Source of the DNA: Paratrimastix pyriformis
Lineage: Eukaryota > Preaxostyla > Paratrimastigidae
Direction of reading: 5' to 3'
DNA length: 64,000 nucleotides
Assembly (NCBI GenBank): GCA_027972325.1
Contig: JAPMOS010000018.1
Location: forward strand, 558,001-622,000
Below, in pieces: positions 19,607-29,720 of this stretch (position 1 is its first letter; each line of letters begins with the position of its first letter). The translations under genes and the position numbers were made by a program. The notes below the pieces were generated by a model, which saw nothing but the letters and a program-made list of their open reading frames with translations, made no database searches and was not told where the DNA came from.

Positions 19607-22144
19607 TTACTGCCTGCTCCCACCGATTGCGGGAGAAGCCGCATCCTCCACCAGGGAGGACTGGGCGGCCACCTTGTCGGCCCGCAGAAGCCGGCTCAAC
19701 CAGAAGAGGAAGATGAAGCTCGGCAGGAGGAAGAACCCGAGCAGGACGCAGAGCGTCTGTGGGGGCATGTTGCTCAGGGCCCCGTTGATGGCCGAGACCA
19801 CCGTGATACCGATGTAGGTGAAGGTGCTGTAGAAGCCCATGAAGAGACACTGGGGAGGAAGAAGAAAGGAAGGGGAACCGTGTCGAAAAGGGCCCGGATA
19901 TCGGCGACCAAAGCCAGACCTCCTTGCCGGGGGGGATGAGCTTGGCCATCATGCCCCGGGCCACGCTGGCGTTCCACGAGTAGGTGAAGGCGATCACCAG
20001 CGAGATGGCCAGCGAGGAGACGTAGCCCCTGGACACGGACACGGTCCCAAGCGAATGGGATGGAGAGGGGGAGAGCGCGCCGCACGGAGGGACGGGGAGC
20101 CGTGTGAGCCGGGGTCACCCTCCAGGGCGCGGACGCCGTGGCCAAGGGGGGCGGTGCGGTGCGGTGCGGTGCGGTGCGGTGCGGTGCGGGCCAAGCGACG
20201 GACCAGCTCATGCTGACCGAGAAGTAGAGCAGGGCGAAGGTGCAGCAGAAGATGACGTTCTGGCAGGTCAGCGTGATCAGGTCGAAGCCCTGCAGGTCCC
20301 GCGCCATCAGACGGGGGAGCCGCAGCAGCAGGGAATGAGCATGGTATCGGTCTGGGTCGTGTGGCGGTGTGTGCTTTGCGGAGGAGGGGGCGCGCATGGG
20401 GGGCCGGGAGGGGACCTTGACGATGCGGACGAAGACCATCCCGAAGAAGACGCCCGCCACCTGGGCCGACATGTAGAACAGCTGCAGCAGCGACTGGGTC
20501 TCGATGTGGATCTATGGCCGCCCCAGGGGGAGCACCCACCCACCGGAGGGAAAGGAACATCAGCATTGGGCCACGCGGGGGGCCTCGGGTCAGAAGCGAC
20601 CGGATCGGGTGTGTGGGAGGTGGGGGAATCAGGTCGGGGCGGGCGGTCCGGACTTGGTAGACGGAGGTGAAGAAGGTGACCACGAAGATGGTGTACACCA
20701 CCCCGGCCGTGGAGAAGAACAGGTAGGCGAACAAGAAGACCGCAGACTCCTTCGCCCTACCATGGCATGCCGCACCCCCGGACCAGACGCGAACGCGCAG
20801 GAGTGAGCCCCAGGAGGAGGGCGGGTGGGCGGGGGGCAGAGAGGGCCGCGGGGCGGGGACGGACTTGCGGTCGGTCCGGATGGACTTCAGGGTCAGCAGC
20901 ACGTCGCTGAAGGAGCGCACGCAAGCCCGCACGAAGGTCACCTGTGCGGCAGGATGCCCCCGCCGGGTCAGAGTCAGAAGACGGGCGCGACCAAGGGCCG
21001 AGCTGGGTGGAGACGAGGCGGCACGGCGGGGCGGCGAACCTTGGGGACGGGCGGCTTGGGGAACTCGACGAGGGGCGTCGTCTCGAGATCGTTCCGGGCC
21101 GAGTTGAGCGGGTCCTCCTCGGGCGGACGGGCGGGGGCCTGGGGCTGGGTCGCGGGGGCGTCCGTGGGGCTGAAGAAGCTGAAGAAGGTCGCGAAGAAGG
21201 CCAGCGCCGTGTACGAGACGACCTGTCGGCAGGAAGACGCCGGGGGTTGGAAGATGATGAGGGCGGCGGGGGCGGCGGGGGCGGCGGGGGCGGCGGCAGG
21301 GGCGGCGGCAGGGGCGGCGGCAGGGGCGGCGGCAGGGGCGGCGGCAGGGGCGGCGGCAGGGGCGGCAGGGGCGGCGGCAGGGGCGGCGGCAGGGGCGGCG
21401 GCGCGGCGGCAGGAGCGGCGGCAGGAGCGGCGGCGGGGGCGGCGGCGGACCAGGATGGCCAGCCGGGTGACGGGGTCCATCTCCCGGAGGCCCGCCAGAT
21501 GGGTCGCCAAGAAGACCCCCACCGAAGTGGTGGGCGTCAGAGCGCCGGTCACCAAGCGCAGGACGGCGAGGCTCAGCAGGGCCGCGCCGAAGCCAAAGAT
21601 GTTGTTGATCAGGCTCAGCATGACCCGCTTGCTGCGAGGGGGCAAAACAGGCGGTGAGGGTGTCAAGCAGCGGAGAAGGGGAGCGAGCCCAGACGTGGCC
21701 GGAAACCGAGAGAGCAGAGCGTTATTGTTCATGACAGCAAGCCTGAGCGCAAACATGACCACAACGTAGAGAGTCTCCGCGAGGATAAGCGAATAGTTTC
21801 CGCGTGGGATCTGGCGAATTTGGGGGCGGAATGAAACGCAGCAAACGATCTCCACAGACAACAGCGAGGAGCGCATAGAGGAAAGTGGCCGGAACGGCGA
21901 AAAAAGATGCCCAAATCATCCACCTTTTAATGGTGTGCAATTGATCAGTGACACTCCCAACAAAAGGTAAAATGACAGAAGATGCTAGTGTCGTAATAAC
22001 ATTCACGATGGAGAACTCTTTTGAGAAACCCGCGTCCAAGTTGTGCAAAATCTCCGGGAAGAGTGTGCCGTACACAACAGTATTGAGAATATTAAAGGCT
22101 GTCGAGAAGGCGACCCATCCTGTCACTTGTAACTTATAACCCAT
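19607..22144 (-). CDS. ATG22/UMF1-type major facilitator transporter
   Basis: About a dozen membrane spans are spread over many exons. The N-terminal exon is MGYKLQVTGWVAFSTAFNI, followed by a span ending in LFPEIL and the MFS loop VGSVTDQLHTIKRW. The next exon, joined by a GTCTG intron, has LILAETLYVVVMFALRLA. Later exons have MLSLINNIFGFGAALLSLAV, VFLFAYLFFSTAGVVYTIFV, VAGVFFGMVFVRIVK, SLAISLVIAFTYSW and ALSNMPPQTLCVLLGFFLLP. This layout fits the ATG22-like/UMF1 family, vacuolar or lysosomal amino acid exporters in yeast. Substrate is unknown. A charged loop (RPPEEDPLNSARND) lies mid-protein. The start is the ATG at 22144; the longer frame upstream lacks an ATG. Introns are GC-rich and repeat-laden, so individual joins in the middle are uncertain. 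Confidence 0.8.
20152..20189. repeat. Pentamer repeat (GGTGC)n
   Basis: About seven copies of GGTGC in an intron of the transporter gene. Confidence 0.85.
21262..21445. repeat. GGCGGCAGG-type minisatellite
   Basis: Roughly 180 bp of imperfect GGC/GGCAGG repeats within the transporter gene, between the MDPVTRLA and VVSYTALAFFATFFSFFS exons. It is most easily read as intronic; if translated it would be a run of Pro/Ala-rich residues. Confidence 0.85.
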
Positions 22145-22289
22145 CACGAGGCGTTCGGAGTTGGCCAAGAGATGTGAAAAAAATAGCCAACTAAACCAAA
22201 AGGGGACAGTTGCAATTCATGGATGCTCAGTGAAAGCGTGTTGGAGTTTTCGTCCAATTGTGTGGGAGTTGACCGCCTTTCGGTTCTAC
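22145..22289. promoter_or_regulatory. Upstream region of the transporter gene
   Basis: About 145 bp of AT-richer sequence between the transporter ATG and the inserted MITE. It presumably holds the transporter promoter. No gene. Confidence 0.4.
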
Positions 22290-22291
22290 TA

Positions 22292-23411
22292 GAGAAGTTA
22301 GGTAAATCAATAGGTTTTCGGAAAACCTTCGGCAACACCTGGTGCCCCGGGTTTCTGCCGCACCCGCTTCTCGTGCGCGCCTACTTCTCCGCCGGTTGGG
22401 TGGTCCCAGGGAAGGAGCCGGGGAAGCAGGTTTTCGGGACAGCGGGTTAAGCCGGTTTTCGGAGCACCGAGTGCAGCGGGTGCAGCGGGTGACGCGAAAG
22501 CAGCTTCCCCCCCCCCCCCTTCAGGGGAGGGGGGGGGTGTCCGACATTTTGTCTCCCCGAATACGAAGTTTCGCCTCTGGCATCAAAAAATTCGCCGCGT
22601 TTCGCGTGTGGAGGGTGTGGAGGTGTGTGGCGGTGTGGGAGTGGGGGGGGCTGCACCTGCCTGGTAATTTCGGTTGCCGGATTGAGTTTGAAAAAAAAAA
22701 AAAGGTAGGGGCGACATACTGGCATGTACCATGCGATCCCCCCCCCCCCACCGTTGGTGTTGTGGGCATGGGGCATGCGTGGTGTGAGTGTGGTGAGCGG
22801 GGCTGTGCGTGTGCATGGGGGGGAGGAGGGGGAGCGAGAGTGATGCTGTGCGCGAGTGAGGCGGGTAAGCAAACTTGCCTGTTTCCGCACCGCTCCGAAC
22901 GTTCGGAGGCGGGGCTATTCCGGGGGTCAGGACAAGTCCCCCCCCCCCCCCCCCCACCTCCCCCACCACCACCACCCACCACCCACCACCAATCACTTGA
23001 CTGCGCATGTTTTCATAACAAATTCTCTGCGGGCCGGGTTTTTGGTTTTTCGGGGCGGTGTTCTAAAATACGCGATGCGCGTAATTGAATAAGCGGGTTT
23101 TGAGATAGGTTTTCCGAGAAGCGGGTTAACTCGCTTTTTAGCTTTTCCCAAAAGCGGCTTTTTTCGCTTCTCCGGACGTCTCCCAAGGTCGACGAGGCCT
23201 CCCCAACGTCGTCCACCGAAATGGCGCGGCCTTTCAAGGGCACGTAGGGGCAGCGGGTGCAGCGGGTGCGACACCGAGGAGGTTATTCCAAAAAAGCGGG
23301 TGCAGCGGCTGAAACCCGCTTTCTCAAAAACCCAAAACACCTAAAAAAACCTAAAAAAACCCAAAAAAAGCGGGTTCAGAAAGCGAAAAAAAGCGGGTTA
23401 CCTAACTTCTC
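22292..23411. mobile_element. MITE-like DNA element with terminal inverted repeats and TA target duplication
   Basis: The left end GAGAAGTTAGGTAA (22292..22305) is exactly inverted at the right end (23398..23411), and each end is flanked by TA (22290..22291 and 23412..23413). The element is about 1120 bp with no transposase frame. TA duplication suggests mobilisation by a Tc1/mariner-type transposase elsewhere. The interior holds many copies of AAGCGGGTT/GCAGCGGGTG near both ends and long C runs (22508.., 22739.., 22938..). It sits between the transporter and START promoters. Matching ends suggest a recent insertion. Confidence 0.8.
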
Positions 23412-23413
23412 TA

Positions 23414-23905
23414 CTCTCGGGTGGCATGCGATGACAACGAGGTGTTAAAATTATGTGGCGCTGACATGGCGCAGCTGGCGTCGTGAAATTATGATCACCG
23501 ACCCTGAGGAGAACCGACGGTACTCGAACAGACAGCCGTGACACTATTGTTTTAGTATGGTTGTGATTGGGGCGAATATGCAAGACCGCGGCGGGCAGTC
23601 CTCATTCCATTCAGTTCCAGCCGTTTGTTTTTTCCTTTCCGAGGAATATGCCGGAATGGTTTCAGAGCGGGAAGGCCACCCTCCGAAACTCCCAAAAAAA
23701 AAACGAGAGTCTGCAACACCCCTGGTCGTGATGAGCGCTGCGGCCGATCTCGAAGACATTTGCCCGCCTGTTGGCTCGGTCTGGTTCTCAGTTGAGGTCC
23801 CACCGAATTCTCACGACGGGTAAATCGTAGGGCCCTTTTGCCCCCCCTGAAATTAGCGCGAATTGCCCATTCCCTCATGTTGTTCAATCCTGCAAGGAGT
23901 GTTCC
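23414..23905. other. Upstream region of the START gene; possible small unrecognised ORF
   Basis: About 490 bp of balanced composition. A plus-strand frame at 23557..23823 (88 residues from MVVIGANMQDRGGQ) and a longer minus frame are open, but neither resembles a family I know. It more likely contains the START promoter and 5' UTR, perhaps an upstream exon (MSAAADLEDICPPVG). Confidence 0.35.
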
Positions 23906-25000
23906 ATGAATGCCGCTTGCCGTCACGCTTGCGGTGATGTTGTGCCTGCTGCGGATCGTCCCGTCCCTGGCGCCTGCACTGAAGAGGAAGCTGCGGGCCC
24001 CGCGGAAGAGGGCGCCCTGACAGAGGCCGCTCCGCTGGCGGTGGAACCCCAAGCTCATGCTCATGGCGATTTCCCCCTGGGAGATGCCGAGTTCGAACGG
24101 CTGTTGGCCCTCGAGAGCGGTGACGATCCGGAGATGGAAACCCGCGAGTTGACCAAGGGTGTCACAGTCAGCAAGAAGAAGGTTTGCTTTTCTCTTTAGT
24201 AATGATTTATTTTTTTCCTTGTTCAGATCGAAGGCACGGCCATTTATCTCGGCAAGGCATCCGGCGTTGTCAATGCCCCCGCTTCGGTCATCATGCGCCT
24301 TCTGTGGGACTTCGAGGTGCGCCGGTCCGTGTGAACTTCTCTCTGAATTTCCGCAACTCTTATCGGCACTGCAGGAAGTGGGACTCGTACTTCGTCGAGC
24401 AGGTGGTCCTTGAGCAGCATACCGGGGCCCAGGAGTACGTCTGTCTGTGTGCCGGCCCTGCCCCTCTGACCCTGCTCACCGACCCCATTCGTAGACTTCA
24501 CCGGGAAGACGCCTCCCCTGGTCTCCAAGCGGGACTTTGTCCAGGCGCGGGCCCTCCGGGTGACCCCCGCCCGGGACCTGTTCTACAGCGCCTACGTCAG
24601 CATGGAGCACCCCGCCATGCCGCCCCGGAAGGTCGGCCCCGCCACGGGCGCCCCCCCACTTCCCCCTGTCGCCACTGCGTCCGAAGCCAGGGGGACATCC
24701 GCCCCGGGGCCGGACTCTCATCTCATTGTCACTTCGACTCTGGCGTGCCTCTCCGGGGGTGGGTAGGGCTTCATCCGCGGGCACGTGTTCTTCTCGGGGT
24801 TCGTGGTGCGCAAGGTGAGCGAGACCGAGTGCCGCGTGTCGATGATCACCCACACCGACTTCAAGGGGATGATCCCGGCCTGGGTCATCAACCAGATGGT
24901 CTCCATCGTGGCCGTCTCCTGGGTCGAGAACCTCCGCAAGGCCGCCGCCAAGTTCACCCCCCTGCTGGAGCACGACTGGCCCCGCTTCCCCTCGGCCTAA
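23906..25000 (+). CDS. START-domain lipid-binding protein
   Basis: Five exons join through introns starting GTTTG, GTCCG, GTCTG and GTCGG. Exon 1 (MNAACRHACGDV... to VTVSKKK) has an acidic leader and the start of the fold, FERLLALESGDDPEMETREL. Then come IEGTAIYLGKASGVVNAP, LLWDFEVRRKWDSYFVEQV (the hallmark strand-helix with D..R.KWD), FTGKTPPLVSKRDFVQ, IRGHVFFSGFVVRKVS, MITHTDFKGMIPAWVINQM and the long C-terminal helix to PSA*. This is a PCTP/StAR-type START domain of about 200 residues, binding one lipid in its cavity, cytosolic because no signal or membrane segment is seen. The ligand cannot be told. The exon 2/3 and 3/4 splices restore codons exactly. Confidence 0.9.
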
Positions 25001-25435
25001 GCCGGAGGCCGCCCCTCGGATGCGGGGTGGCGCGTGCGGCGGCGGGTGTCACGCGGGGAATCTGTATTGGTGCCTGCTCCCCACCGCGGCATTGCTGCCC
25101 ATCGTTCAGCGGGGCGGCCAAGGGGGGGGCCTGGCGCTCGGCTCGTCCGTCCGGCTCGGATTCTTGTGGATTGCGGATTGTTTTCATTCCTTGGCTCGCG
25201 TGTCCCTTCATCCCACTCCCCCTCCTCCCCGCGCTCTGCCCCCGCCTCTTCATGTCCTCCGTGCGGCTGGCCGTGAATGCACTGGTGCCGACCGAAACTC
25301 CACGCGCCCAAAGGACCCAAGGGAGGGAAAGCCGCCCCTGTTGAGAACAACCCGCAGCACGAGTGCGGGGTCGCTGGGGTGGGAGGGAAAGCGAGGAGGC
25401 GCTGCAGGGGGCGCGAGGAAGATCGCCCAGCCCGC
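25001..25435. other. Gap between convergent START and HAUS6-like genes
   Basis: About 430 bp. Long frames run through it on both strands because of high GC, but it lies outside the best gene ends on either side. No gene recognised. Confidence 0.45.
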
Positions 25436-27275
25436 TCAGCGGTGCTCGACCCCGCTGAAGGAGCCGTCCATCGGGCCTGCAGCACCCCCACGTCCACGTC
25501 AGCGCAGGGGCGAAAGCGCGATGAGAAGATGAAACGCAGGCAGCGCGAGGGGCAGCGCGAGGGGCAGCGCGAGGGGCAGCGCGAGGGGCAGCGCGAGGGG
25601 CAGCAGCAGACCAACGCCGGCGACGGGTTCCATGACCGTGCCCACTGCGACCAGGCAAGCCGGGAAAACAGTGAGGGAATGAATGGATGGGGGGACAAGG
25701 GCGCGGGCGGCTGCGGACCGGGGAGGCTGTGGAGGGTGAAGTCCTCCAGGTCGGGCCGCAGGGGGAGGGTGGCCACCACCGACGGGGTCCCACCTCCGTA
25801 TTCATCTTCGCCCTGCGGAGGCACGACCGGGGAGGGGAAGGCATGAGGGAGGGAGGGGGGGGGGGGGGAGGGAGGCGGCGGCGGCGGGCGGACCCTTGGG
25901 CTGCCCCTGGGGGGCAAGGTCCTGTCGAAGGGGGCGCGGCCGGCCCGGGTGAGGCCGCCCAGGAGGGGCACCCGGTCCGCCGACCAGTCGGGCGAGCCGC
26001 GGAGGAGCGGGACGGGCACCAGGCGCACCTGCACCTCGTCCGCCCCGCCGGGTCCGGCCTCCTCCTCCCCCTCCTCGGCCAGCGGCTCCGTGGCGGGGGT
26101 CGGGGGCGGCAGCCGGGAGAGCGAGGCCCGCTGGGTGGTGGCCGCGGGGCCGGCCATGGTCGAGGAGGAGCCGGGGGGCGTCGCCGCGCCCGGGGCGCCC
26201 ATGGGCACGATCTGGACCTCATCCCCGAGGTCGTCCTCCTCGCCCCCGTCCGCCGGCCGGGCCGCCCATGGGCGCGGCTGCCGTTGCCCTGGCGGGGGCC
26301 CCGAGAGCGGGTTGTGGGCGGTGCTGCTGCTGCGGGGCGAGCCGCCCCTGCCCGTCTCGCGCGGGATGACGATGGGGGCCACCCGGCCGGCCGAGCTGGA
26401 TACTGATGTGGGCTGCTGGGTGCTGCGCCGCACCTGTTGGCCCCCGCTGCTGCTGCCGACCTCCTGGTCCGGGGCCAGGGCGGCCGCGGGCAGGGCGGAC
26501 GAGGGCGAGGCCAGCCGGCCGACGGGGGAGGTGTGGGTGCGGGCCAGCAGCAGGGGCGGCACCACCGGGACCACCTCCACCATGGTGGGCCCCTCGTCCT
26601 CCTCGGCCGGGTCGGCCGCCACGGTCGTGGGGAGCGGCTGCTGCGGCCGGAGGGAGGGAGAGGGAGAGGACCTGGGGGAAGGCCGGCTCCCCGGCGGGGG
26701 CGGCTGTTCATCGTCCCCCGCAGCCAGGGAGAACTCGATGAAGGCCACCGGGCCTGTGGGCGGAGCCGATGGCCCGCGGGAGGGGGCCGCCGCCCGGCTG
26801 GGGGTGTCGGTGGTGTGCGAGCCCGAGGCGCTGCTGTTGGGCCGGGGCGACGGGCCCGCGGCGGGGGCGGGGGTGGGGGCGGGGGCGGGCTCGGCGGGGC
26901 GGCGGGGGCTGGGGCGCCAGTGTGCCGACCGGGTGGGGGAGGGCGTCTGGCGGGCTGGCAGGGCGGTTAGGCTGCGGGAGGGCGAGAGGCCCCGGGCGGG
27001 CAGCTGGTAGACGGTCAGGGCGGCCTCGGGAAGCACGGCCGGGCCACCCGCGGCGCCCCCGGCGGGCAGGGGCGGGGTGGCCATGGGCGTCCGGCTGAGC
27101 AGGGGCGAGGGCTCCAGCAGCGAGGTGCCCCGGGACATGCGCAGCCCCGGGTAGGGCGTCCCCTGCTGGGCCCCGTCGGGACCGGGGGTGGGGGTCGGCG
27201 ACGGGGTCGGCGGCGGGACGGCCCCCCAGGTGGGCAGCAGGGCAACCGTCATCGTGGCAGCTGGGACCGCCGCCA

Positions 27276-27356
<81 letters not shown>

Positions 27357-29684
27357 AGGTTGGCTGGGTACAGGCGGGGGCGGGGGCGCGACGGAGGCGG
27401 CGGGGAAGAGGGCGGGCAGGGTGGGGTCGGACGGAGGGCGGGAGAGGGGCGACCGGGCGGCCACCCGGCCCTCGAGGGCCGCCGCGAGGCCGGCCGCCAG
27501 GGGCAGGACGGGTGAGGGCGCGACGGGGCTTGTGGCCGAGGAGGAGGGCTGGGTGTGGGTGTACGTCAGCGAGGGTGTGCTGGTCGCGCTGGGGCTGCGG
27601 TGGCTGTTGGGCTGCGAGTTGGAGTTGGAGTTGGAGTGGGAACGGTGCGAGCCGGCCCGCTCGGGGGCCAGGGCGGCGGGCGCGTTGGGGCCCGTGGTGC
27701 CGGCAGGCGGGCGGGGGAACTGGACGGCGGGCGGCGGGAGAATGACGCCTCCCTCACCCAGCAGCACCGGCTCCTGCCCGCCGCCCTGGGGCGCGCCTTC
27801 GGTGGGCATGGCGGCGGCGGGCCGCTCCTCTTCCCCGGGAGCTGAGCCGCCCGGGGCCGGCGACGGGGCCTGGTCGGGGATATCGCCGGGCCCGAGGGGC
27901 GCCTCCCAGCCGGCGGCCGAGTCGGCCGTGGTGGACGTGGCCGTCGAGGTGGGCGTGGGGGGGAGCCCCGCGCTGTCCGACCAGCCGTTGCGCCCCGGGA
28001 AGATGATGAGCGGGGCCGGGGGCGCCTTCGGGGGGGCCCCCAAGCCGGGCTGCCTGCCGCCGCCCGGGCTGGCGCCGCCGATGGGGTTGCCCTCGGTGCC
28101 GCCGGATGGCGCGGTGGCCGGCTGGGCGGCCGGGGCGGCCGGGCGGGGGTCGGGGGACGGCACCGGGATGATGAGCGAGTTGGTGCCCGAGGGGGGTGTG
28201 TGCACCGAGGGCGGCACCGAGTCCAGGGAGGCCGTCGAGGAGATGGCCGCCAGGGCGGGCCGCCCCAGGGGTGAGTCCGCTTGGGGCCTGACGGGCGGCC
28301 CCTCCAGGGGGCGCGTGGCGGCCGCCCGGTAGGCCGGGGCCGCCGGGACAACGGGGGCGGGAGCGGGAGCAGGGGGGCGGGCCGCCAGGGTGGGCAGCCC
28401 AGGCGGGGAGGCCGGCATGCCCGGGACGGGAGCCGCGTGGGGCAGGGCCGGAGCCGGGGGCGCCCGCCGGACGGGGAGCTGCCGGGGGGTGGTGATGATG
28501 CTGCTCATCGACATGTCGTTCGGGTCGAGGCGCGTCAGGGCAGCGGCCAGGATGGGGTGCTCGCTGGTGGCTGGGGGCGACCCGTGGGCGGCGGGTGGTG
28601 CGGGCGGCGGGGCGGCCGCGGGCGGCGGGGGGATGGACAGGGCCGGGGCCGGGGGGGCCGGCGGCGGGCCGGCGGGGGTCGTCGAGATGGCCGGGGAGGC
28701 CGCCACCATCGCCGCCTCGGGCTGCCGGCTGGTCGGGGGCGGCGAGGGCGCGGCGGAGAGGTTGGCCCTGTCGTCGCCGCCCAGGGGGGCAGGAGAGGCC
28801 CGGTGGTCGGGCGCCGCCGCGGGGGAAGAGGCGCCGGGGGGTGAGGCCGTCACTGCCGCCAGGGCCGGGGCCGGGGCCGGGGCCGGGGGCAGCAGGCCCG
28901 GGAAGAGGTGATCGGGGAACAGGAGGTCAGCTGGGGCCTGGTCGACGGTGGCGGGGGCGGGGGGGAAGGGCGGGAAGAGCGAGCTGGGCGAGGGGGAGGC
29001 CGATGTGGACATGGGCGTCCCGCAGGCCTCGCTGCTGCCGTGCGGGGGGCCCCCAGCGGGCGAGGGCAGCGACATGGACGAGACGACCGGCAGGGCGCTC
29101 GCCACCCCAACTGCCGACGGGACCGGGCCGGACGGGGCAGCACGGCCAGGGGCACGCCCAGGGGCAGGGGCAGAGATGGGGGTCGGCGCAGGCGCAGGCG
29201 GAGGTGGAGGTGGAGGTGGAAGCGGTATAGGCGCAGGCGCGGGGACGGGGGCAGGGGCCGACTCGAGTGGGACGGGGGCCGGCTGGATGATGAGGCCCGG
29301 CCGGGCGGCCGGGATGCGGGCCATCAGCGAGGGCGGCGAGGGCGGGCTGGCGGCCCCGAGGGCCAGCACCCGAGCCACCGCGGCCGGCGGGATCGCCGCC
29401 GCGTCACCATTGCCCATGCCCCGCCCCGCCAAGGGGGCGAGACCCTCGTCGTCGTAATCGCTGCGCGGGGTGACGGCGATCGAGACGTTGGTGGCCGCCC
29501 CGGCCGCGTGGGCCTCGCCCCACCCGGTGGCCCCGAAGGAGCGTGGGGCCGGCCCCTCGCCGGGCCACGGATGCCAGAGGGCCGCCTGTTGGGCGGACCC
29601 CAGGTCGCCCAGGGGCCCAGGCGGCAGCAGCCGCGGTGGGGCGGGTTCCTCACGGGGACTGGCACGAGAGGACCCTGCGGGCGG

Positions 29685-29720
<36 letters not shown>

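Noticed and set aside
24997-27276. Minus-strand open frame whose stop overlaps the START gene stop
   Set aside because: It would mirror the real overlap at 4126, but applying the GTCYG donor rule gives a better HAUS6 ending at 25436. The frame stays open mainly because of high GC.
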